From positions 1-10,038 of the forward strand of contig JAUXFZ010000049.1 in NCBI GenBank assembly GCA_030622585.1: a stretch of DNA of 10,038 bases, written 5' to 3'. Source of the stretch: Myxococcales bacterium (GTDB taxonomy: Bacteria; Myxococcota_A; Polyangia; Polyangiales; Houyiibacteriaceae). Below, piece by piece: positions 1 through 5,507 of the stretch (its first letter is position 1; every line of letters starts with the position of its first letter). A program made the position numbers and the translations under genes. The notes under the pieces are model-generated. The model was not told the origin of the DNA and did no database searches. It was given only the letters and a program-made list of their open reading frames with translations.

Positions 1-86
1 CCTCTTCCACCGGAGCCGCTGTGCTCAGTACTGCTGCAACCAAAATCCAGGATCGAAAGAAGCGCCAAAAGAGAAACAAACCGCAT
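1..86 (-). CDS. Putative lipoprotein, N-terminal fragment (runs off left edge)
   Basis: An ATG on the minus strand at 86 opens a frame with no stop to the window edge, giving 28 residues. They start MRFVSLLALLSILDFGCSS: a short basic start, a hydrophobic stretch of about 12 residues, then Gly-Cys followed by Ser-Ser and a Gly/Ser-rich segment. This is the layout of a signal peptidase II (lipoprotein) signal, with Cys17 as the expected lipidated residue; the residue at -3 (Asp) is not the usual Leu, so the lipobox is imperfect. The ribosome binding site is weak (GAAG about 6 bases upstream). It is divergent from rlmN across a 59-base gap. The mature protein is outside the window, so no function can be given. 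The identity as a lipoprotein is inferred from the signal alone. Confidence 0.6.
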   Translation of the reverse strand, partial: MRFVSLLALLSILDFGCSSTEHSGSGGR

Positions 87-145
87 GGCGACTTCATATC
101 GCAATTCGTCCGCTTCTGCAGCCGTCTGCGCCCCGCGATTGCGCG

Positions 146-1261
146 GTGGTCGCAACTCTGGCACCGCTCAGGGTCGTGAAGCTTCGAGCCGATGCGTTGA
201 TCGCCCCGTCCCACCCTGTCGCGCGCTTGCCTGCCGAGTGGGAAGAGTGCGTGCGCGCGTGGGGTGAACCCGTGTATCGGGGTAAGCAGATCTTCGACTG
301 GATCCATCGCCGGGGCGTTCTCGACCCGGACGAAATGAGCAATCTGCCGAAGTCTCTGCGCGAGCGCATGAAAGAGGAGGGCCTGGGCTGGCCGATCGCC
401 ATCGTCACGGAGCACGAGTCGGCCGACCAGACCAAGAAGCTAGTGGTGGGGATGCTGGACGGCGAGAGGGTCGAGACGGTATTGATTCCGGCACTCCGCG
501 ATGACCGCATGGTCACCCAGTGCATCTCGAGCCAGGTCGGGTGCGCGATGGGTTGTGTGTTCTGTGCTTCCGGTGTCGCGGGCTTGAAGCGCCAGATGAG
601 CGACGCGGAGATCGTCGCGCAGGTGCTACTCGGTCGTCGCGAGATTCGGCCCGATCAGCGGATTCGCAACGTGGTCTTCATGGGAATGGGTGAGCCCCTC
701 CACAACTACGACGCAGTCGCGCGCGCACTCGTGCTCATCACGCACCCGGACGGCCTCGATCTTTCCAAACGGCGCGTCACGGTGTCGACGAGCGGGCTCG
801 TCAAGCAAATCGATCGCCTCGGAAAGGACTTCGACGGTCGTGTGCAGCTCGCGGTCTCCCTTCACGCGGTGCGCGATGAGGACCGAAGCGCGATCATGCC
901 GGTGAACCGCAAGCACGGTCTCGCTGAACTGACCGACGCACTACGACGCTATCCCATGCCGAAGCGCCAGCGAATCACCATTGAATACACCCTGATCAAG
1001 GGCGTGAACGACTCGCTTCGGGACGCGAACGGGATGGTCGAGCTTCTCCGCGGCATCCCGGTGAAGGTGAACCTCATCCCGATGAACCCTATTTCCGGGT
1101 CTGATCTGACGGCTCCCGATTCGAGCCACGTCACGCGTTTCCAAGAGCAACTGACGCGCCGAGGGCTCTCGGTGTTCGTTCGAAAGACGCGGGGCGACGA
1201 CGTGGCAGCCGCGTGCGGCCAACTCGCATTCCACGGCGACGGCCCGCGATCCGCAGACTAG
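146..1261 (+). CDS. rlmN: 23S rRNA (adenine2503-C2)-methyltransferase RlmN
   Basis: Radical-SAM enzyme that methylates C2 of A2503 in 23S rRNA and, in characterised bacteria, A37 of some tRNAs, tuning peptidyl-transferase fidelity. The 371-residue frame has every family hallmark: the CX3CX2C cluster ligands at C133, C137 and C140, the GMGEP motif at 180-184, STSG at 214-217, LAVSLHA at 235-241, NLIPMNP at 309-315 and VRKTRG at 345-350. The two catalytic cysteines are present: C126, seven residues before the cluster as C118 is in E. coli, and C357 in the GDDVAAACGQL segment, the counterpart of C355 that carries the transient methyl. The absence of a Cfr-type signature and the housekeeping context favour RlmN over Cfr. 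The start is uncertain: GTG 146 has no Shine-Dalgarno sequence, and GTG 176 or TTG 197 are alternatives that would keep all conserved parts. Its stop lies in the same CTAG as the convergent gene. Confidence 0.95.
   Translation: MVATLAPLRVVKLRADALIAPSHPVARLPAEWEECVRAWGEPVYRGKQIFDWIHRRGVLDPDEMSNLPKSLRERMKEEGLGWPIAIVTEHESADQTKKLVVGMLDGERVETVLIPALRDDRMVTQCISSQVGCAMGCVFCASGVAGLKRQMSDAEIVAQVLLGRREIRPDQRIRNVVFMGMGEPLHNYDAVARALVLITHPDGLDLSKRRVTVSTSGLVKQIDRLGKDFDGRVQLAVSLHAVRDEDRSAIMPVNRKHGLAELTDALRRYPMPKRQRITIEYTLIKGVNDSLRDANGMVELLRGIPVKVNLIPMNPISGSDLTAPDSSHVTRFQEQLTRRGLSVFVRKTRGDDVAAACGQLAFHGDGPRSAD
1258..1261. other. Shared CTAG stop: convergent genes end tail to tail
   Basis: The palindrome CTAG holds the TAG stop of rlmN (1259-1261) on the plus strand and the TAG stop of the UDPGP-type gene (1258-1260) on the minus strand. 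The two reading frames therefore overlap by four bases and there is no intergenic space for a conventional terminator; any terminator must lie inside the opposing gene. Confidence 0.9.
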
Positions 1262-2376
1262 AGGCTGCCGCGAGCCTTGAGGGCTTTTACGATGTCGGGA
1301 AGCTCTTTGTCGATGTCTTCGGGCGTCTTGATGGGCTGAAACCGCGCGTCCGGGCCGTGCCGCTCGACACGCAAGAACGCGGAGTCGAGGAAAGCGGTCA
1401 ACTCACCGACCAGGCGCTCGAACTGCACCGCGGCCTTTCCGTCTACGGTCTTGTTCACCGCGAACCAGGTGAGCGGAAAGTCCACATCGATGGCGGCCGC
1501 ATCGAGCACGAACGTGTTGGTGTTGAAGACGGGGATGCGTTCCTGATCGAATTCTTCGGGAAAGCGAAACGCTTCCACGATCTGGGCCTTTCCGCCGACT
1601 CGCGCCGGGGCTCCGCCTTTGTCGCCAGGTTCTTTCGGCGCCATTTCCGCAGTCAGGGCGGCGCCCGACTCGAGGTGTGCACCGATGATGGCCGGATCGA
1701 GCGTGGCCGTCAGGTTGTCGACGTTGGACATCATCAGTACGCGGCCCCCGCGATCGCGAAAGTCCTTCAGGATGCCAGAGCGCCGAAGCGCGAATGTGAG
1801 GTCACCGTGGCCCGGTGCGTGAGAGGATAGGGCGCCCGAGCTATCTTCGAAGAGCTCGCCTTCGGGTGTGACGCGAAGCGAGATGAACTGTGGGAATGTC
1901 TTGATGGGGCAGCGTTGTGTGCTGAGCGGCTCTGCCATCTGTCGAATCGCTTCGTCGGTCGCAAAGCTCGTCATGAGGTAGACCGGGATCGTCGCGTTTG
2001 CCCGCTCCGCCACGGCGGTGATGTCCCTGAGCTTCAGCTCCAGGAACGACTGACCATCGAGCACCTCCACAGCCGCTTTGACGACCCCGCCAAACCGGGT
2101 CGCCATGCCGCCTGCCAAGATCACGGCCGCGACCTGGCCCTGCCGCATGGCATCTTCCCCCCGGTCCGTCAGTGCCCGCCGCACCTCGCCGCCAAGCGGC
2201 GGGAGCGCTCGCAGATCGCCTTCGTCTGGGGGCTCGACGCCGTCGGCGATCCGGTTTTGGGCCTCTCCGAGCTCGCCGCGCGCCAAGCGCTCTCTCAGCG
2301 ATTTGAAGGGGATATCCTCAAATCCGAAGCGTTGAAGAAGTTCGGCCGTCTGTGCGTCTATTTCTCGTGAGGTCAT
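1258..2376 (-). CDS. UDPGP-type sugar-1-phosphate nucleotidyltransferase
   Basis: Likely transfers UMP (or a related nucleotide) from UTP to a sugar-1-phosphate, making a UDP-sugar for envelope polysaccharides; UTP-glucose-1-phosphate or N-acetylhexosamine-1-phosphate uridylyltransferase are the candidates. The 372-residue protein has a helical N-terminus (1-80) and then a Rossmann-like core: the nucleotide-binding loop LAGGMATRFGG at 87-97 with a Lys at 100, HAPGHGD at 186-192 (compare the PPGHGD of the eukaryotic-type UDPGP family), SNVDNL at 217-222 (metal-binding Asp region), and FNTNTF at 284-289 followed by VNKTVDGKAAVQFERL from 308. Length and motif order fit the UDPGP type 1 family rather than the GalU family. 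The loop has Ala where the common GxGTR motif has Gly. The ATG start at 2376 lacks a clear ribosome binding site, but no other in-frame ATG precedes the core until residue 78. The sugar substrate cannot be told from sequence. Confidence 0.85.
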   Translation of the reverse strand: MTSREIDAQTAELLQRFGFEDIPFKSLRERLARGELGEAQNRIADGVEPPDEGDLRALPPLGGEVRRALTDRGEDAMRQGQVAAVILAGGMATRFGGVVKAAVEVLDGQSFLELKLRDITAVAERANATIPVYLMTSFATDEAIRQMAEPLSTQRCPIKTFPQFISLRVTPEGELFEDSSGALSSHAPGHGDLTFALRRSGILKDFRDRGGRVLMMSNVDNLTATLDPAIIGAHLESGAALTAEMAPKEPGDKGGAPARVGGKAQIVEAFRFPEEFDQERIPVFNTNTFVLDAAAIDVDFPLTWFAVNKTVDGKAAVQFERLVGELTAFLDSAFLRVERHGPDARFQPIKTPEDIDKELPDIVKALKARGSL

Positions 2377-2489
2377 CAGAATTGCCGAAACCCAAGCACT
2401 TTATGCGCGTCGTGTCGAGCGGCCCGACGCTGCTCAGCGATTGGGGGGTGACTGCCGGACCGAGCAGACGTACAGATCAAGGAGGACTC
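2377..2489. promoter_or_regulatory. Divergent intergenic region
   Basis: These 113 bases separate the minus-strand UDPGP-type gene from the plus-strand secreted protein gene and must hold promoters for both unless a start is misplaced. A small perfect inverted repeat lies at 2428-2439 (CGCTG, two-base spacer, CAGCG), centred in the gap and not followed by a T run, so it looks more like a possible operator than a terminator. I see no convincing pair of -35 and -10 boxes on either strand. Confidence 0.35.
2479..2486 (+). promoter_or_regulatory. Strong ribosome binding site fixing the start at 2490
   Basis: AAGGAGGA is a near-perfect Shine-Dalgarno sequence, with its GGAGG core ending four bases before ATG 2490. 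It decides the start: an open frame continues upstream to 2352, but that extension would overlap the divergent gene and has no signal peptide, whereas initiation at 2490 gives a clean export signal. Confidence 0.8.
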
Positions 2490-3830
2490 ATGGATTTTCT
2501 AGTTCGGCTCACGGCGGTGTGTGCAATGTCGGTCGCCACGATCGCGACGGTTCCGGCGGGTGCCGACTACGACGGACCCGATGGCTACTGCCCGACCTAT
2601 GAGCTCGACGTGTCACACGATGGTTACCCTCGAGCGGGGCAGGAGAGCGAGGCGGCCGAGCCGACGACTTATGTGATCATCGAGGCGGAGTCCGGCGCGA
2701 CAGAGCAAATCGACGGGGAGACCGTCATCGTGGTTCAAGAGCCCGCGCCTACGGCTGCCACGGCGGCCGCTCCACCATCACCGCAAACCGTCGTTGTGGA
2801 ACAATCGGTGGTCCCCTGCGTCGAGGGGATTTGGGTCGATCCCTACTGGGCCTACACGGATGGCGACTACGTGTGGGTGGAGGGGCATTGCGTCGTTGAA
2901 CGCGTTAACTATGTCTTCGTGCAGCCTCGCTGGGACTACTACTCGAGCGTGTGGTGGTTCGTGCCGGGATACTACCGGCCCTACGGCGTGTACGTCGGTT
3001 TTGGTTACTATCGCCCGTGGCACTGGTATCCGCCCTACCATCATCCGTACTACCGCACGCGTCACCCGGTCCCGGTACACAGAGCTTTGCCGCGGCGACC
3101 GCCGGCCGTTCGCACGACACCGGTTCCGCGGCGCGGCGTCCTAGCTCGTCCCGGCCACACGGGCGGGCGCACCACGACGGTCGGACGTCGCCCTCCGACG
3201 ACGTACGGGCGTACCACCGTCGTCGGGCGTGTGGGCACAACTCCGACTCGAACGGGGACCGTGACACGAACACGACCCAGCGTGAATCGGGTCGACACCG
3301 TCGGCCGTGCGCGCCCGACCCCTACGCGGACCACGAGGACCACCGTGGTCGGCCGCCCTCCGACCTCGACGATACGCACCGGCACTGTCGGCCGTGTCGG
3401 CACTCGACCGACGTTCACCAGGACGGCTCCGCGGTCACGCCCGAGTGGCGCCGTCGTCCGTTCTCCTCGCGCTAGCCCAACCCGCACAGGGAGCGTCAGG
3501 CGGCCTCCATCGACGCCGCCCTCGAGAAGTTCATTGGGCCGGCCCAGCACGGCCCCGACTCGCACCGGTGGCGTGCGGCGCCCGAGCGCTGCTCGTCCGA
3601 GCGTCGGCCGCCCAAGTCCCCGCCCGTCGACACGAGGCAGCTCCGGTCGTCCGAGCGTTGGCCGATCGAGCCCCAGCCCGTCGAGAGGAGGCAGTTTCGG
3701 TCGCCCGAGCGTGGGGCGTCCCAGTTTCGGGACATCGCGTTCGAGCGCTGGGCGCCCTGGGGGCTTTGGTAGGCCATCTTCGGGGGGCTTTAGCGGGTCC
3801 CGGAGCGTCCCCACCGCTCGCAGCCGTTGA
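2490..3830 (+). CDS. Secreted lysine-free protein: acidic, Trp/Tyr-rich and Arg-rich parts
   Basis: I do not recognise a characterised family for the whole protein (446 residues). Residues 1-25 form a Sec signal peptide with a likely AGA/D cleavage after 25. Residues 26-110 are acidic and Ala/Pro/Thr-rich. Residues 113-190 hold 8 Trp and about 16 Tyr, with units such as YVWVEGH and WWFVPGYY that resemble the WxxGxW / YxWVPGxW repeats of proteins of unknown function. Residues 191-446 are low-complexity Arg, Thr, Ser, Pro and Gly: the first half repeats a TVGR/VVGR unit, the second half a GRPS unit. This tail has one acidic residue (Asp) and no Lys, Glu or Trp; the whole protein has no Lys. Export to the periplasm or beyond is likely. 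A role as an envelope or matrix protein binding anionic polymers (LPS, polysaccharide, DNA) or its own acidic N-terminus is inference. The tail may vary in length through the DNA repeats at 3594-3720. Confidence 0.8.
   Translation: MDFLVRLTAVCAMSVATIATVPAGADYDGPDGYCPTYELDVSHDGYPRAGQESEAAEPTTYVIIEAESGATEQIDGETVIVVQEPAPTAATAAAPPSPQTVVVEQSVVPCVEGIWVDPYWAYTDGDYVWVEGHCVVERVNYVFVQPRWDYYSSVWWFVPGYYRPYGVYVGFGYYRPWHWYPPYHHPYYRTRHPVPVHRALPRRPPAVRTTPVPRRGVLARPGHTGGRTTTVGRRPPTTYGRTTVVGRVGTTPTRTGTVTRTRPSVNRVDTVGRARPTPTRTTRTTVVGRPPTSTIRTGTVGRVGTRPTFTRTAPRSRPSGAVVRSPRASPTRTGSVRRPPSTPPSRSSLGRPSTAPTRTGGVRRPSAARPSVGRPSPRPSTRGSSGRPSVGRSSPSPSRGGSFGRPSVGRPSFGTSRSSAGRPGGFGRPSSGGFSGSRSVPTARSR
3594..3720 (+). repeat. 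54-base imperfect tandem repeat within the Arg-rich tail
   Basis: Copy one spans 3594-3647 and copy two 3648-3701; they differ at 10 of 54 positions by my alignment (about 81% identical). A third, partial copy begins at 3702 and fades by about 3720. The period is 18 codons, so gain or loss of a unit keeps the frame. Each unit encodes an R-P-S-V-G-R then S-P-x-P-S-x-R-G-S pattern. The level of divergence suggests an old duplication kept by selection on composition, not a freshly expanding satellite. Confidence 0.85.
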
Positions 3831-3864
3831 CGCCTCGTCGAGTCTTTGCTCGCTGCCGGGGGCG

Positions 3865-3899
3865 ATGTAACCCTACATGGGGGAAGTGCATTTACCCCC
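3865..3899 (+). promoter_or_regulatory. Two inverted repeats in the leader of the TonB-like gene
   Basis: In the 81 bases between the stop at 3830 and the proposed GTG at 3912 there are two adjacent inverted repeats. The first is ATGTA (3865-3869) and TACAT (3874-3878) with a 4-base loop. The second is GGGGG (3879-3883) and CCCCC (3895-3899) with an 11-base loop. No T run follows either, so an intrinsic terminator is unlikely. They sit just ahead of the start region and could be an operator or an mRNA leader structure; the function is unknown. Confidence 0.35.
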
Positions 3900-3911
3900 C
3901 TGAGAGCTTCC

Positions 3912-5507
3912 GTGCGCCGTCGTTACCGAGAACCAGTCGTCATCGCCTTTGGGCTTGCGTTGATCGCATCGCTCCTGGTGCATCTGCCTGTCTACGACGT
4001 GCTCGGCGGGCTTGCTGATCGCTTGAAGACGGCGGACGAGGAGGCGGCGCGGAAGGCCCAGCACTACGATCCGGTCGAGGTCGATTTCGAGGTCTCGGAA
4101 CAGACAAAGCCCAAGCGTGCCCGCCAGAAGGCGCGCCAGCGTGAGAAGGCGAAGCGCGAGCGTGTGGCGCAGGCTGTCGCGGCGCAGACCAAGGCAGCGC
4201 AGAAGCCTCCGCCTCCCCGCCCCGAGCGAGCGCGACAAGCGGTGCAGCAGCACAGCACCAACCCCGATGTAGAGCCGCCCGACGATGCGCAGTTCCTCGC
4301 GGAGCAGAACAATCAGGTCACCGAGCAAACTGTCGCCCGGATTCGCAACATGATTCGTGACGATGCGGTTCCGTCCCCCGGCCGCCAACAGAAGGCGTCC
4401 GACACGCTGGAAGAGCGGGGCAACTCCCGCGAGCAGGAGGTTGCCGAGGCTCGAAACAAGGAGGGAAGCGACGCGCGCAAGGTCACCGAAGAAGAAGCCA
4501 AGCGCAAGCGCCCGGACAAGGCGATCGAAGCTGACCCGATCAAGGCCGAACGCGTCGCGCGCCAGGCGTCGGACGGGAAGCAGTCGACTACGTCGGATGA
4601 CCGGGCGGGTGAGCGGGCTGACGACACGATTACCATCACCGACGCAGCGGGGACGTTCAGCATTCGCCGACCGAGCCGTGCAGGGCAGGGCGGTGGCGAA
4701 CGTGCGAAGGGCCGTGGGCCCGGCGGTAAGATCACTTGGTCGCAATACGAAGGGGCGGTCGGCTCGGACAAGCTCGAAGAGGATCGCCGCGCGTACATCG
4801 CCGAACGCAAGTCCTCCCAGCGGGGCATCGCGCGCGAAAAGACCTGGAACGAGTTCCGGGCCGCGATCGAGAACTACGCCCCTGGCGTGAAGCCTGGAGC
4901 GACGACGGCGCTCAATGCCGCGGCATCGCCCTTCGCCAGCTACATCGCCAAGGTGCATCGACGCATCCACCAGCAGTTTGCCGAACGATTCTTGAGGAGT
5001 CTCCCTATCGGCGGAAGCCCGTACCAGGACCCCTCGCTGATGACAAAGCTCGAGATCGTGCTCAATCGCGACGGCTCCGTGCATCGCATCGGGGTGGTTC
5101 GCTCGAGCGGACTACTGCCATTCGATTTCGGCGCGTTCAACTCGGTCCTGCGTGGGCAGCCGTACCCGCCCGCGCCGTCGTCCATTCTGAGCGGGGATGG
5201 GCGCGTGTATTTTCACTGGGGCTTCTATCGAAACCAGCGTCAGTGCGGCACGTTCAACGCCGAGCCGTACATCCTTCCGCATCCAAGGGGCATGCCGGAG
5301 CAAGAGCATGGTCTGACCGATGCGCCCGACTGGGAGACCGTCGTTCCGGCCGACGCGCGCCCGACCTGGAAGACTCGCGACGAGGAATCGAGAGAAGAGG
5401 ACGAGCCTAAGCGGCCCCCCGAGAAGTCTCCGCCCGCGCAGCCACGGGAACATGAAGAGCACGTCCCGCAGGCGCCGCCCCCAGCGCCCGGCTCCGGACT
5501 CGGATGA
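3912..5507 (+). CDS. TonB/TolA-like envelope protein with TonB-type C-terminal domain
   Basis: Likely an inner-membrane-anchored protein that spans the periplasm. From the proposed GTG it has 531 residues. The start MRRRYREP is basic and is followed by one membrane helix (about 9-28), the N-in topology of TonB and TolA. Residues 53-61 (DPVEVDFEV) match the segment that often follows the anchor in TonB-like proteins. Residues 65-340 form a highly charged Lys/Arg/Glu/Gln-rich linker, probably extended or helical. Residues 341-440 are a TonB-family C-terminal domain (LEIVLNRDGSVHRIGVVRSSG at 380-400, here split as LEIVLNRDGSV and HRIGVVRSSG, then QPYPPAP at 416-422). An unusual acidic, Pro-rich extension of about 75 residues ends the protein. 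Start choice: GTG 3912 has GAGAG five bases upstream; TTG 3846 would add 22 residues ahead of the basic anchor and is less likely. No exbB/exbD or tolQ/tolR is in the window, so its energising partner is unknown. It overlaps queG by ATGA. Confidence 0.8.
   Translation: MRRRYREPVVIAFGLALIASLLVHLPVYDVLGGLADRLKTADEEAARKAQHYDPVEVDFEVSEQTKPKRARQKARQREKAKRERVAQAVAAQTKAAQKPPPPRPERARQAVQQHSTNPDVEPPDDAQFLAEQNNQVTEQTVARIRNMIRDDAVPSPGRQQKASDTLEERGNSREQEVAEARNKEGSDARKVTEEEAKRKRPDKAIEADPIKAERVARQASDGKQSTTSDDRAGERADDTITITDAAGTFSIRRPSRAGQGGGERAKGRGPGGKITWSQYEGAVGSDKLEEDRRAYIAERKSSQRGIAREKTWNEFRAAIENYAPGVKPGATTALNAAASPFASYIAKVHRRIHQQFAERFLRSLPIGGSPYQDPSLMTKLEIVLNRDGSVHRIGVVRSSGLLPFDFGAFNSVLRGQPYPPAPSSILSGDGRVYFHWGFYRNQRQCGTFNAEPYILPHPRGMPEQEHGLTDAPDWETVVPADARPTWKTRDEESREEDEPKRPPEKSPPAQPREHEEHVPQAPPPAPGSGLG
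5504..5507 (+). other. ATGA stop-start overlap (translational coupling)
   Basis: The TGA stop of the TonB-like gene (5505-5507) overlaps the ATG of queG (5504-5506). This four-base arrangement commonly couples translation of the downstream gene to the upstream one. No strong Shine-Dalgarno sequence is seen just upstream of the queG ATG, which fits re-initiation. Confidence 0.85.

Noticed and set aside
100..143. Inverted repeat CGCAAT ... ATTGCG in the gap before rlmN
   Set aside because: Six-base arms 32 bases apart are expected by chance and no promoter elements align with them.
146..1261. Cfr-type antibiotic resistance methyltransferase
   Set aside because: Sequence motifs, length and spacing of the two catalytic cysteines fit the housekeeping RlmN, and the context has no mobile or resistance genes.
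1213..1830. Plus-strand open frame (205 codons) opposite the UDPGP-type gene
   Set aside because: It is a shadow of the conserved minus-strand enzyme and begins inside rlmN.
2352..2489. 46-codon upstream extension of the secreted protein
   Set aside because: It overlaps the divergent UDPGP-type gene, lacks an export signal, and the AAGGAGGA at 2479-2486 points to ATG 2490.
3062..3814. Minus-strand open frame (250 codons) opposite the Arg-rich tail, rich in GRPTLGRP repeats
   Set aside because: Its repeats are the complement of the plus-strand repeats. The plus strand has a strong ribosome binding site and signal peptide; this frame has neither.
3100..3820. CRISPR-like repetitive tract
   Set aside because: The repeats are imperfect, contiguous and in phase with codons of a signal-peptide-bearing gene; there are no unique spacers.
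3846..3911. TTG start adding 22 residues to the TonB-like protein
   Set aside because: It would place non-basic residues before the Arg-rich anchor and make the inverted repeats coding; GTG 3912 gives a standard N-terminus with a nearby GAGAG.
3873..5084. Long minus-strand open frame (403 codons) opposite the TonB-like gene
   Set aside because: It mirrors the charged, GC-rich linker of the plus-strand gene, its product is Arg/Leu-rich with no domain, and the plus strand carries a recognisable anchor and TonB-type domain.
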